Source of the DNA: Prochlorococcus sp. AG-355-P07
GTDB taxonomy: Bacteria > Cyanobacteriota > Cyanobacteriia > PCC-6307 > Cyanobiaceae
Direction of reading: 5' to 3'
DNA: 64,000 bases
Assembly: GCA_003280575.1 (NCBI GenBank)
Contig: QCEN01000004.1
Location: 39,234-103,233 of the forward strand
A model generated the notes under the pieces. It was not told the DNA's origin. It saw nothing but the letters and a program-made list of their open reading frames with translations, and searched no databases. A program made the translations under genes and the position numbers. Positions 1 to 8,346 of this stretch are shown in pieces (the first letter of the stretch is position 1; every line of letters starts with the position of its first letter).

Positions 1-147
1 TCTTGATGCGTATGCTAAAGCAGATCTATTCTTGTCGGCATCGACTATGCAAACTTTTTTACCTTCAGAATGCCAAACACTTGCAAGGTGAATACTTGTA
101 CAGGTCTTGGCCACCCCCCCTTTTTGTCCGCAAACGGTAATGAACAA
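1..147 (-). CDS. ParA-family ATPase, N-terminal fragment (cut by window edge)
   Basis: The reverse strand reads L/M-FITVCGQKGGVAKTCTSIHLA and then VCIVDADKN. This is a deviant Walker A (KGGVAKT) followed by the switch-I Asp motif of ParA/MinD/Soj ATPases. Such proteins bind ATP as dimers and position DNA or protein cargo. The likely start is TTG at 147; there is no clear Shine-Dalgarno sequence. Only the first 49 codons are in the window, so the subtype (chromosome ParA, Soj-like or orphan) cannot be decided. The second Gly of the usual KGGVGKT is Ala here, which is a tolerated variant. The ORF track missed the gene because it runs off the edge. Confidence 0.75.
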   Translation of the reverse strand, partial: MFITVCGQKGGVAKTCTSIHLASVWHSEGKKVCIVDADKNRSALAYASR

Positions 148-297
148 TTTTTTATTTTTATTTCTCTTACTTTGGAGAATAATTTCTTAATGTCAAGAGA
201 AATTGATTTTTAATGCTTTAAAACTTATTTTTTGAAATATTTTAAAGAAGTTAATATTTTTAGATAACCTTATAAAGTTCCTTATTTAAATTGGCTA

Positions 298-1260
298 GTG
301 AAGAAAAGAATTGGATTAGGTACGTGGTCATGGGGGAATAAGCTTTTCTGGAATTACCAATCTACAAATGACGATGATTTACGTGAGACATATGATGAAG
401 CGTTACGAAGAGGTTTCGATCTAATTGATACTGCAGATTCTTACGGTACTGGGAATCTTCAGGGCAGAAGTGAATTGTTGATAGGAAAATTTTTACTAAA
501 TACTCCTTCAGCAAAGAAAAAAAGAATTCAAATAGCAACCAAACTTGCACCTTATCCCTGGAGAATAGGTAATAGAGGCTTCAATAAACCTTTTTTGAAA
601 AGTTTAGAGAGACTTAATAACAAATTAGATATAGTGCAATTACATTGGTCAACTGCAAAATACAATCCTTGGCAGGAATTAGGGCTGTTGAATAATCTTT
701 GCGATTTAAAAGATGAAGGCTTTGATTTTCAAATAGGTTTATCAAATATAGGCCCTAAAAGATTGATGAAATTAATTAATTTTTTAGCAAAAAGAGATCA
801 GCACTTAAAGAGTGTTCAAATACAGTTTTCTTTGCTTGCTCCCGATTTAGGAAAACAATATCAGGTAAAAAAAATTTGCGACGAAAATAATATTGATTTC
901 TTTGCTTATAGTCCTTTGTCCTTTGGAATACTTTGTATTGATCCGGATAAAGAAGAAAATAAAGAAAAAAGTTTTATTCGTAATTCCTTATTTGAAAACT
1001 ATAAAAAACCAACATATGAATTGCGGAGTTGTCTAAAAAGAATTGCGCATCAAAGATCAGTTTCCCAAGCGCAAGTAGCAATTAATTGGTGTTGTTATCA
1101 AGGAACTATTCCATTAGTTGGAATGCGAAAAAAATCTCAAGTTATAGATGTATCTAATGTATTTAATTGGAATTTAAAAAAAAATGAATTTAAAGTACTT
1201 CAGGAGGTTTCACAAAAATGTTTAAAAAAAATGCCGAAAAATCCTTTTTCGAGTAATTAA
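298..1260 (+). CDS. Aldo/keto reductase
   Basis: A 320-residue cytosolic (beta/alpha)8 NADPH-dependent oxidoreductase of the AKR superfamily. The catalytic tetrad is visible: Asp44 (LIDTADSYG), Tyr49, Lys82 (ATKLAPY) and His116 (VQLHWS). Later segments FAYSPLSFG and the C-terminal VGMRKKSQV match the cofactor-binding half, where phosphate contacts are usually made. It starts at GTG 298; length is normal for the family. Substrate is unknown. The gene stands alone between the ParA-like gene and a 45-codon ORF on the other strand. It could act in detoxifying reactive carbonyls, but that is only a family-level inference. Confidence 0.9.
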   Translation: MKKRIGLGTWSWGNKLFWNYQSTNDDDLRETYDEALRRGFDLIDTADSYGTGNLQGRSELLIGKFLLNTPSAKKKRIQIATKLAPYPWRIGNRGFNKPFLKSLERLNNKLDIVQLHWSTAKYNPWQELGLLNNLCDLKDEGFDFQIGLSNIGPKRLMKLINFLAKRDQHLKSVQIQFSLLAPDLGKQYQVKKICDENNIDFFAYSPLSFGILCIDPDKEENKEKSFIRNSLFENYKKPTYELRSCLKRIAHQRSVSQAQVAINWCCYQGTIPLVGMRKKSQVIDVSNVFNWNLKKNEFKVLQEVSQKCLKKMPKNPFSSN

Positions 1261-1268
1261 TTAAATTT

Positions 1269-1406
1269 TTAGCTAGCTATGTTCTTATTTTTTTTGATTT
1301 GACAACCACTATTCCATAGTTCATTGGGAAATTTTTCACCAGTGAATCTAATAACTTTTGGTTTGAGATTTATTATCAAGTCATTTAGTTTTTTATTAGA
1401 TTCCAT
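1269..1406 (-). CDS. Possible 45-aa small protein
   Basis: A 45-codon ATG ORF just after the aldo/keto reductase, convergent with it. It reads MESNKKLNDLIINLKPKV and ends NIAS. It is Lys/Asn-rich with one Cys, and has no membrane segment or known motif. Amino-acid usage looks like a real Prochlorococcus small protein (a PNELW segment, no runs of low-complexity codons), but an ORF of this length can occur by chance. It partly fills the otherwise empty stretch between the reductase and ssrA; the remainder, 1407-1560, is AT-rich with nothing recognisable. Confidence 0.35.
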   Translation of the reverse strand: MESNKKLNDLIINLKPKVIRFTGEKFPNELWNSGCQIKKNKNIAS

Positions 1407-1566
1407 TTCGTAAGATTGGATTTCTTAATAAGATAAATTAATTTAAAACTTATCTTCTCAGTATTTATACTTATAAAATTAAAAAAATCCTTTTTAATAC
1501 AAGTAATTGCAGCAATATTTACACACTCATAAATTATCTACTACAACTTCTTAGTTATTTAAAAAA

Positions 1567-1586
1567 GTGGAGTCCTTCCAGACTCC
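1567..1586 (-). terminator. Rho-independent terminator or 3' hairpin of ssrA
   Basis: On the minus strand GGAGTC-TGGAAG-GACTCC forms a 6-bp stem with a 6-nt loop. It is followed two bases later by TTTTTT, the form of an intrinsic terminator. It lies directly downstream of the tmRNA coding segment and probably marks the 3' end of the precursor; the hairpin may also remain in the mature coding RNA. Confidence 0.6.
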
Positions 1587-1634
1587 TCGTATCATTTGGT
1601 TGATAAGGCTGATATAACCCCATCTCCTTTAGGA

Positions 1635-1685
1635 TCAAGCAGCAACTGGTGCTGTTTGACGGGAGAAACTAACGATTTTGTTAGC
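1635..1685 (-). other. tmRNA proteolysis-tag reading frame
   Basis: Inside ssrA the frame GCT AAC AAA ... GCT GCT TGA encodes ANKIVSFSRQTAPVAA and a stop. This is the degradation tag added to stalled nascent proteins. It ends in the hydrophobic VAA type recognised by Clp proteases, and the sequence matches my memory of the Prochlorococcus tag. The resume codon is taken as GCT at 1685-1683. Confidence 0.88.
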
Positions 1686-1887
1686 ATTTGTGTTTTTGCT
1701 CTAACCGAGCCGGCTTCAGTCACCTTCCTTATGCCCCGTCGAAACCATTACAACCCCAAATAGTGGAGTTGAGCGGAATCGAACCGCTGTCCGAAACATC
1801 GGTTGAGATCACCTAGTCCAATTGGACATTTATATTCTGACAGGCAAAATGGTTATTGAATAGTTTTTTTACTAAGTTTTATCGTAT

Positions 1888-3012
1888 ATGAATGTAGTGG
1901 CATCATCTCCGGAGGGACTAGAGAAATCTTTAGCAGAAGAAATTTCAAATTTAGGCGGCCTTAATATTAATACTTATAAAAGATTTATTAATTTTGAATG
2001 TGATTTTGAAACTTTTTATAGAGTTCACTTCTATTCCAGATTAGCTTTTCGTTTTTATAGAGAAATTGCAAGTTTTAATTGCTATGACAAGCAATCTTTA
2101 TATGCGGGGGTTAGAGATTCATTTGATTGGTTAAGTTGGTTGCACTTTGATAAAACGTTTAATGTTCAAGTGACTGGGAGAACATCTTCTTTAAGTCATA
2201 CTCATTTCACTGCTCTTGAAGTAAAAAATTCCATAACTGATTTGCAACAGGCAGTTTGGAATAAAAGATCAAATATTTCTCTAGCTAATCCTGATTTTAT
2301 AATTCATCTGCATTTAAATAATAATAAAGCAATTCTCAGTCTTCAAAGCAGTGTGGAAAGTTTACACAAAAGAGGCTATAGACCTGCAGTTGGAAAAGCC
2401 CCATTAAAAGAAAATTTAGCTTCTGGATTGATAAAAATGACTCAATGGAATGGTAAAGTGCCTTTAATTGACCTTATGTGTGGCTCAGGAACTTTTTTAA
2501 TTGAGGCAGTAAACCAATTTCTTCAAGTTCCTATAAATATTGATCAAGTATATCTTTTTGAGAATTGGTTGGACTTTAGGAAAGATATTTACCTTAATGA
2601 AAAAAATAAGGCAAAAAATAAAATTATAAATTATGAAAAATTGCCAAAAATATTAGGTTGCGAAATTAATAAAGAGGTTTTTGACCAGGCGAAAGAAAAC
2701 ATATCATTAGCGGGGCTCGAAAATTATATTGAACTTATAAATAATGATTTTTTAGAACTTCAATTACAATGCTCACCTGGGATCATTATATGTAATCCTC
2801 CATACGGCAAAAAATTGGGCGACGAAAATGAATTGATTTATTTATATGAACAAATTGGAATTTTCCTAAAGAAAAATTTTTCAGCTTGGGAATTTTGGCT
2901 GCTAAGTGGAAATCCAAAACTTACAAAATATTTGAAAATGAAATCTTCATTGAAAATTCCTGTTAGTAATGGGGGGATAGATTGTAGATGGATAAAATAT
3001 ATAATAAGGTAA
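1888..3012 (+). CDS. THUMP-domain RNA methyltransferase (RlmL-like, UPF0020)
   Basis: A 374-residue predicted SAM-dependent RNA guanine-N2 methyltransferase. The N-terminal ~160 residues resemble the ferredoxin-like plus THUMP RNA-binding module. The SAM loop DLMCGSGTF is at about 195-203 and the catalytic NPPYG at about 303-307, as in RlmL/Trm-type N2-G methylases. E. coli RlmL acts on 23S rRNA G2445, but that exact site is not proven here. Length corresponds to the RlmL half only, without the RlmK domain. The ATG start lies close to the 5' side of divergent ssrA, so the two promoters must overlap or abut. It ends 1 nt before the convergent holin-family gene. Confidence 0.85.
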   Translation: MNVVASSPEGLEKSLAEEISNLGGLNINTYKRFINFECDFETFYRVHFYSRLAFRFYREIASFNCYDKQSLYAGVRDSFDWLSWLHFDKTFNVQVTGRTSSLSHTHFTALEVKNSITDLQQAVWNKRSNISLANPDFIIHLHLNNNKAILSLQSSVESLHKRGYRPAVGKAPLKENLASGLIKMTQWNGKVPLIDLMCGSGTFLIEAVNQFLQVPINIDQVYLFENWLDFRKDIYLNEKNKAKNKIINYEKLPKILGCEINKEVFDQAKENISLAGLENYIELINNDFLELQLQCSPGIIICNPPYGKKLGDENELIYLYEQIGIFLKKNFSAWEFWLLSGNPKLTKYLKMKSSLKIPVSNGGIDCRWIKYIIR

Positions 3013-3013
3013 T

Positions 3014-3415
3014 TTATTTTTTCCCTAAAACGGCCTTAGTTGTTTTGCCCAAACCTTCTAATGTTTGAGGAAGATAAGGTCCTTTGGCTAATTTACCTCC
3101 AAGCTTCAAACTTAATCCTGCAAGAAATAAATCGATAAATATTATGAGTAACAAATTATATTCAAGATTCCAGTTATTATATTTTGTTAGAAAAAGATAA
3201 AAAATAATATGAATACAAATTAGTACTAATAATAGTAATGTGCTTCCAATTGCCAAAAATATTCCACCACTAATTAATCTTCTTTTTTCTCTATCTACTT
3301 CTTGGAGAGCTATTCTTACATGCAAATCCATCACAGAACTTGCGATAGCTGAAATTCTTGACGCGGTATTTGCAAAGTTTTTATTTTTTGGTTTTTCCAT
3401 ATTATTTTCTGCCAC
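3014..3415 (-). CDS. Phage-holin-family / DUF1469-like membrane protein
   Basis: 133 residues. A charged N-terminal helix (SSVMDLHVRIALQEVDREKRR) precedes two hydrophobic segments at about 49-75 and 85-105, then a basic tail with PYLPQTLEGLGKT. This matches the layout of the DUF1469/Phage_holin_3_6 family, which in cyanobacteria is chromosomal and not a phage lysis gene. It overlaps the upstream gene by 14 nt, so the two are probably co-translated; a second ATG (M6) would remove the overlap. Function is unknown; membrane anchoring or envelope stress has been suggested for such pairs. Confidence 0.6.
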   Translation of the reverse strand: MAENNMEKPKNKNFANTASRISAIASSVMDLHVRIALQEVDREKRRLISGGIFLAIGSTLLLLVLICIHIIFYLFLTKYNNWNLEYNLLLIIFIDLFLAGLSLKLGGKLAKGPYLPQTLEGLGKTTKAVLGKK

Positions 3416-3863
3416 TGTTTATGAGAGTTCCTATTAGTAAACCAATCCCAGCGGCAATAGCAATAGATAATATTGGTTTTTTTCTAATTGGACTTTCTAT
3501 CTTTGGTCTAAGTGTATTGTTTAGTTCCTCTAATAACTCTTCTAATTGATTTTCGATAGGTTCAATTGTTTCTGATATCTCCCAATTGTTTTCTCGTATT
3601 GAATCAATTATTTCAAATAGTTGGCGTTTTATTCCAATTGCTGATGTTCCACTATGGCTCGCTATTACTTCAACTAAATCATCAATACTCCCTTTTGTGG
3701 CTTCAAGGGTTTGCTGAGCAATAGTAGGCCATTTTTCTTTTATTAATGGTATTAAACTGTCAATCTTTTCAAGTAACCATTTCTCGGAGATAACTTCTTT
3801 ATTAGGAAGTTCAGAGTTATCATCTTTTTCTTTTACTTCTTTGGGAGGATGGTAAGTCTCCAT
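3402..3863 (-). CDS. DUF883/YqjD-like membrane-anchored protein
   Basis: 153 residues: a soluble acidic helical region (about 20-125) and one C-terminal membrane segment, KPILSIAIAAGIGLLIGTLI, ending GRK. This layout resembles the ElaB/YqjD/DUF883 family, whose E. coli members attach ribosomes to the inner membrane in stationary phase. The similarity is in architecture and the glycine-rich anchor, not a firm family assignment. It is the first gene of a two-gene unit with the holin-family gene, an association common for YqjD/YqjE-like pairs. Confidence 0.5.
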   Translation of the reverse strand: METYHPPKEVKEKDDNSELPNKEVISEKWLLEKIDSLIPLIKEKWPTIAQQTLEATKGSIDDLVEVIASHSGTSAIGIKRQLFEIIDSIRENNWEISETIEPIENQLEELLEELNNTLRPKIESPIRKKPILSIAIAAGIGLLIGTLINSGRK

Positions 3864-4005
3864 TATTTAAACTTATTTATTTTAAGATTAGACCCTATTT
3901 CCAAATTTGAAACCCTTATCTAAAGATTTGTGCGATATATCTAAAATAAAAACATATAAAAGTTTATTTACATTTTATTTATCTTCTCTGATCTGCAATA
4001 AGGTT

Positions 4006-4034
4006 TTGTTAAGCTATTACTGAATTTATTATAT
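4006..4034 (+). promoter_or_regulatory. Candidate sigma70-type promoter for the 45-aa membrane peptide
   Basis: TTGTTA, a 17-nt spacer and TTATAT lie just upstream of the ATG at 4052, predicting a leader of roughly 10-15 nt. In DNA this AT-rich, chance matches are common, so support comes mainly from spacing and position. Confidence 0.3.
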
Positions 4035-4051
4035 GAGTTTAAATTTTCATC

Positions 4052-4189
4052 ATGGATATCACTTTTGAATCATTAATTTTTGCATCTCGCACAATCCCTA
4101 CAGATATTGGATTGGTTGCGGCAGCTATTGCTGGAGCTGGAAGTTTGCTATTCATTGCTTTAAGATTTGTCCCTGATGCAAGTAATTAA
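4052..4189 (+). CDS. 45-aa single-pass membrane peptide, unrecognised
   Basis: An ORF too short for the track: MDITFESLIFASRTIPTD, then a hydrophobic alanine/glycine helix LVAAAIAGAGSLLFIALRF and a short tail PDASN. The size and single helix are like the low-molecular-weight subunits of photosystems, cytochrome b6f or NDH-1, but I cannot match it to a named one (it is not PsbX, PetG, PetN or PsaM). A candidate promoter lies directly upstream. It is flanked by the DUF883-like gene on the minus strand and by the 120-aa phosphoesterase-like gene downstream. Coding potential looks good because the hydrophobic helix is well bounded. Confidence 0.6.
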   Translation: MDITFESLIFASRTIPTDIGLVAAAIAGAGSLLFIALRFVPDASN

Positions 4190-4271
4190 ATAACAGGAAC
4201 TTTCTTATATCAAAATTTTTTTATTTTAATTTTGTTTTGAATATAGATTCAATTTATTTATCAACTAGATA

Positions 4272-4634
4272 ATGAATAGATGGGTTTTGCTTGAACATAA
4301 AGTTTTTTCAAGTAACTCTTTAGAAGTACATTATGATTTTCTTGTGGAAAATGGAATAGATTGTTTAACTTGGAAATTTTTCAAACTTCCTCTATTGAAT
4401 CAATCTTATGTAGAAATTTTTAAACAGCCAAATCACAGACTCGTATGGCTATCTAGGGAAGAATATGAACTTTCGGGAAATCGAGGTTTCGTAAAAAGAG
4501 TTGATCACGGAATATTTAAAAAAGTTTTTGATAATTCGGAGTCTGATTGTTTTCGATTCATTTTGGACGGTAAACTTCTTTATGGTTTTTTTGAAATTTC
4601 GGGAAACTTTTGTAAATTGAATAAAAATAATTAA
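4272..4634 (+). CDS. Small LigD 3'-phosphoesterase-like domain protein
   Basis: 120 residues. The order of motifs recalls the N-terminal 3'-phosphoesterase domain of bacterial LigD. LEVHYDFLVENG (His20, Asp22) resembles LHYDFRLE. LTWKF resembles the SW.vP strand. NHRLVW (His55) resembles the DHPLDY histidine motif, and SGNRGFVKRVDHGIF resembles the final G-x-V-x-x-x-D-x-G-T/I-Y strand. The Arg that follows HYDF in LigD is Leu here, so activity is uncertain. No ligase or polymerase domain is present. It lies directly upstream of smc (82-nt gap), which fits a DNA-repair theme weakly. The assignment comes from my own motif alignment. Confidence 0.45.
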   Translation: MNRWVLLEHKVFSSNSLEVHYDFLVENGIDCLTWKFFKLPLLNQSYVEIFKQPNHRLVWLSREEYELSGNRGFVKRVDHGIFKKVFDNSESDCFRFILDGKLLYGFFEISGNFCKLNKNN

Positions 4635-4716
4635 TATTAATTTATAAATAATCGTAATATTTCTATTGAGAATTTTTGCAAATTAGTTATTCTTATTTAG
4701 CTATTGAGACTTTAGA

Positions 4717-7700
4717 TTGGTACATATCAATCAGGTCGAGTTTGAAAATTTTAAATCTTTTGGGGGAAGTGTAAAAATTCCTCTTGAAGAAGGTTTTACT
4801 GTGGTTACGGGGCCTAACGGTTCTGGGAAAAGTAATATTTTAGATGGAATTTTATTCTGTTTAGGTTTAGCTAATAGTAGAGGTATGAGGGCAGAAAGAT
4901 TACCAGATCTAATAAATAACTCTAAGGTTAAAGAGGGTAAGTCATCCGAAACATTTGTATCAGTAAGATTTAATATTCAAGATTGGTCTCCCAGAGAGGA
5001 CCTTCAGCCCTTGGAGTTGGAAGAAGAAGAAATTGCTCTTAGTAAGGGTCAAAAAGAATGGGTAGTTTCAAGAAAATTAAGGCTGATGCCTGGAGGTTCT
5101 TATTCTTCTACTTATACTTCTGATGGGAAACAATGTACCTTACAACAAATACAGAGAATTTTAAGGGATATTAGTGTTGATCCCGAGGGCAGCAATGTTG
5201 TAATGCAAGGTGATGTAACAAGAATAGTATCGATGAATAATAAAGAGAGAAGAAATCTTATTGATGAATTAGCAGGAGTTGCACTTTTTGATACAAGAAT
5301 AGAACAAACTAATGTAAAATTAAATGATGTTTTCGAAAGACAAGAAAGGTGTGAAATTTTAGAAAATGAATTGAAATCTAGTAAAAATAAGCTTGAAAAA
5401 GAATGTGAAAAAGCTAAACGATATAAAGATTTGAAGGCAAAACTTTTTCAAATAAAGGAATTAGAAAAAGTTCTTATTTTTGATAAACAAGTTAAGTATG
5501 TTAAATCTATAGAGACAAAAGAAACTGAAATTGAAAAGAATAAAATATTATTCAATGAACAAAAAGAATCTATTAATAAAGAAATATCAGTTTTAGAAGG
5601 TGCTTTAAAAATTCTGGTTGCTGAACTTAAAGATAAAGGAGAGGAAAAATTGATAAGGGTGAATTCTGACATTGGTAGTATTAATTCTAGCTTGAGAGAA
5701 CTTGATAGGATATCAAGTTTGAATAAAGAAGAAGGTACTAAATTACAAAAGCAGAGAGATGAAATTGCAATATCTAAGAGAAAAATTGAGTCAGAAAAAA
5801 TGAGACAAGAAAATTTTGATGATAATTTTTTAAATAAATTGAACTTGCAAATTGATGATCTCGCATTAAAACATAAATTATCCAGAAAAAAACTATCTGA
5901 TGCAGCTGGAGAATCTGGAGAATTCTCAAAAAAAAGTATCAAATTAAATGCTGAGCTTGAAAGTATAAAAAATACAATTAATCCTTTAGAAATAAATAAA
6001 AGGAAACTTGAGGAAGAAATGATTCAAAATAATATTCAAAAAGATTCAATATCATCTCAGATCAAAGCTTTAGCTTTAGAAAAGCAGAATCTTTTAGAGG
6101 GAAATCAAATAAAAAAAGAGACATTCGAAATAAATAAAAATAACCTGGAAAGTAATAGCTTTGAAATTGATTCTCTAAAAAATGAAATTGATTTATTAAA
6201 CAAAACTAAAATAAGGTTAAATAACGAGCAATTAAGACTTGAAAAGGATTTATCTAGATTTGAAAGTAGAAAAGAAGCTTTAAATGAATCCAGAGGTTCA
6301 TATGCTCTCAGAATTCTTTTAGAAGCAGGTTTAGAGGGCATACATGGCTATGTAGCTCAACTTGGCGAGGTTAGTGAAAGAAATAGATATGCATTAGAAA
6401 TTGCAGCTGGAAATAGACTCGGACAAATTGTTGTTGATAATGATCATATTGCTGCTAAAGCAATTGAAATTCTTAAAAAAAAGAAAGCGGGAAGATTAAC
6501 TTTTTTGCCCTTAAATAGAATTAAAAGTCAAAAGATTAATTTTGCAATTTCAAGATTTGAAAATAATAAAGAGCATGGATTTATTGATAAAGCTATTAAT
6601 CTTATTACTTTTGATAATGTTTATTCAGATGTTTTTAGATATGTTTTTGGAGATACGTTGGTTTTTTCAGACTTAGCCTCAGCTAGGTCTTCTAAACAAA
6701 AAAATAGGTTAGTTACTTTAAGTGGTGAATTATTAGAAGCAAGTGGTGCTATTACAGGAGGTAGCAAGTTAAATAAAGATTTAGCTTATAGATTTGGCAT
6801 TAATAATGATCTTGATGAATCTAATCCAATAAAAGAAAGATTATTGACTATTCAAGAAGCTTTAGAAGAGTCAAATAATGCTTTGATTATAAAAAATAAT
6901 AGACTCAACAAATTAAATTCTTACCGCAGTCAAATAATTGAAGATTGTGCCTCATTCAACAAAGAAATTGAAGTAAATAAAAATTCTCTCGAAGTTTTCA
7001 TGCAAAGAATTGAAGATCTTAAATCGCGATTAAATAAACTTGATAGTGCTAATAATTTCTTAGTGGAAGATTTAGATCTTTTAGAAAATGAATTAAAGCC
7101 TCATCATGATCAGTTTGATCAATTACAAATGATTCTTAAGGATAATTATGAAAAAAATCAAAAATCATCATTAATAGCTTTTAATAACGAATTTAATAAT
7201 CTCGATAAAAAACTCGAATTACTCATTAAGGAGAGGGATTCATTACTAAATAAAAAAAATCAATTTGCTTTAAATAAAGAACGTATCAAAAATTCATTAA
7301 AAATAACTTTATTGCAAGAAAAAAACTTGCAGGAATCTATCAAAGAACTTGCAATTTCCCATAGTGAATGGATAGAAAAAAGAGATAAATTTAAAAAAGA
7401 TCTTTTAGTTCTCGATAATCAAAAAAAATCCCTTGAGAAGGATTTAGGTTTATTGAGAAGGAAAAGAGACGAATTAAACTCTTCAATTTCAAATAAAAGG
7501 CAAGAATTTAATAACTTTCTATTGAAGCTTGAATATCTTGAAAGGGATATGAATTCTCTTAAAGAGGAGTTGAGGAGTGAGAAAATAAAACTAGAAAATT
7601 ATAAAAAAGATCTCCCTAATCCTCTTCCAGAGTTTGGAGAATATGAAGGGAATAGTCTTGAATCTTTGCAATCGGAAATCTCGATCATTAATTCACAACT

Positions 7701-8301
7701 ACAAAGCTTAGAACCTGTAAATATGTTGGCTCTTGATGAATTAGAAGAATTAATTGAGAGATTAAATGGTTTACGTGAAAAATTGGAAATACTATCTAAT
7801 GAAAGATCTGAATTATTGCTGAGAATAGAAACTGCTTCTACTATGCGGCAAGAGGCTTTTATGCAAGCATTTGTAGAAGTTGATAAACACTTTAGAGAAA
7901 TTTTTGCCAATTTATCAGATGGAGATGGTTTTCTTCAGCTTGAAAATCCTCATTCTCCTTTGGAAGGAGGATTAACTTTAGTAGCTCACCCTAAGGGAAA
8001 AAATGTCAGAAGATTAGCCTCTATGTCAGGTGGAGAAAAATCATTAACGGCTTTAAGTTTTTTATTTGCTTTGCAAAAGTATAAACCTTCACCTTTTTAT
8101 GCATTAGATGAGGTTGATAGCTTTTTAGATGGTATTAATGTTGAACGGTTGTCCAAATTAATATCGAATCAGTCATCAAATGCTCAATTTATAGTCGTAA
8201 GTCATAGAAGACCTATGATAAGTGCGTCTGAACGAACAATTGGTGTTGCGCAAGCGAGAGGTGCTAATACTCAAGTTGTTGGGTTACCAAATGCTGCGTA
8301 A
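4717..8301 (+). CDS. smc: Chromosome segregation protein SMC
   Basis: 1194 residues, normal for bacterial SMC, the ATPase core of the condensin-like complex with ScpA/ScpB. Walker A GPNGSGKSN is at residues 32-40. Long coiled coils of Lys/Glu/Asn-rich sequence flank a hinge around 530-660 (GYVAQLGEV, RLTFLPLN, SGAITGG). The C-terminal head carries the ABC signature SMSGGEKS and Walker B FYALDEVDSFLD. It starts at TTG 4717, needed to include the conserved INQVEFENFKSFGG strand. Neither scpA nor scpB is in the window. The next gene, a PRC-barrel protein, follows after 45 nt and may be co-transcribed. Confidence 0.96.
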   Translation: MVHINQVEFENFKSFGGSVKIPLEEGFTVVTGPNGSGKSNILDGILFCLGLANSRGMRAERLPDLINNSKVKEGKSSETFVSVRFNIQDWSPREDLQPLELEEEEIALSKGQKEWVVSRKLRLMPGGSYSSTYTSDGKQCTLQQIQRILRDISVDPEGSNVVMQGDVTRIVSMNNKERRNLIDELAGVALFDTRIEQTNVKLNDVFERQERCEILENELKSSKNKLEKECEKAKRYKDLKAKLFQIKELEKVLIFDKQVKYVKSIETKETEIEKNKILFNEQKESINKEISVLEGALKILVAELKDKGEEKLIRVNSDIGSINSSLRELDRISSLNKEEGTKLQKQRDEIAISKRKIESEKMRQENFDDNFLNKLNLQIDDLALKHKLSRKKLSDAAGESGEFSKKSIKLNAELESIKNTINPLEINKRKLEEEMIQNNIQKDSISSQIKALALEKQNLLEGNQIKKETFEINKNNLESNSFEIDSLKNEIDLLNKTKIRLNNEQLRLEKDLSRFESRKEALNESRGSYALRILLEAGLEGIHGYVAQLGEVSERNRYALEIAAGNRLGQIVVDNDHIAAKAIEILKKKKAGRLTFLPLNRIKSQKINFAISRFENNKEHGFIDKAINLITFDNVYSDVFRYVFGDTLVFSDLASARSSKQKNRLVTLSGELLEASGAITGGSKLNKDLAYRFGINNDLDESNPIKERLLTIQEALEESNNALIIKNNRLNKLNSYRSQIIEDCASFNKEIEVNKNSLEVFMQRIEDLKSRLNKLDSANNFLVEDLDLLENELKPHHDQFDQLQMILKDNYEKNQKSSLIAFNNEFNNLDKKLELLIKERDSLLNKKNQFALNKERIKNSLKITLLQEKNLQESIKELAISHSEWIEKRDKFKKDLLVLDNQKKSLEKDLGLLRRKRDELNSSISNKRQEFNNFLLKLEYLERDMNSLKEELRSEKIKLENYKKDLPNPLPEFGEYEGNSLESLQSEISIINSQLQSLEPVNMLALDELEELIERLNGLREKLEILSNERSELLLRIETASTMRQEAFMQAFVEVDKHFREIFANLSDGDGFLQLENPHSPLEGGLTLVAHPKGKNVRRLASMSGGEKSLTALSFLFALQKYKPSPFYALDEVDSFLDGINVERLSKLISNQSSNAQFIVVSHRRPMISASERTIGVAQARGANTQVVGLPNAA

Positions 8302-8346
8302 ACACACTTTTTTAAATTTATACGTCAGAATGAAAAAAAGGTATTT

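Larger units (their letters stand above)
1565..1835 (-). ncRNA. ssrA: tmRNA, circularly permuted two-piece form
   Basis: Transfer-messenger RNA rescues stalled ribosomes with SmpB. Read on the minus strand, the 3' tRNA half comes first: the T arm GCGGTTCGATTCCGC (plus 1773-1787), then acceptor strand CAACTCC and discriminator A at 1764. After only 6 nt (plus 1758-1763) the 5' half begins, GGGGTTGTAATGGTTTCGAC, matching the conserved tmRNA 5' GG-UUCGAC signature. GGGGTTG pairs with CAACTCC over 7 bp. This inverted order is the permuted arrangement known from marine picocyanobacteria, processed into an acceptor RNA and a coding RNA. CCA is not encoded. The outer ends, especially the 5' end near 1835-1850, are approximate. 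Confidence 0.93.

Noticed and set aside
3014-3415. Prophage remnant suggested by a holin-family protein
   Set aside because: No integrase, tail, capsid or lysin genes nearby; this family is chromosomal in cyanobacteria.
3240-3549. Two plus-strand ORFs (65 and 63 aa) across the holin/DUF883 genes
   Set aside because: They are reverse-strand shadows of the two membrane genes, whose own families and overlapping layout are consistent.
5448-5942. 164-aa ORF antisense to smc
   Set aside because: Shadow of the smc coiled coil: Glu/Lys codons read backwards give Ser/Phe/Leu. Hydrophobic-looking but has no start context.
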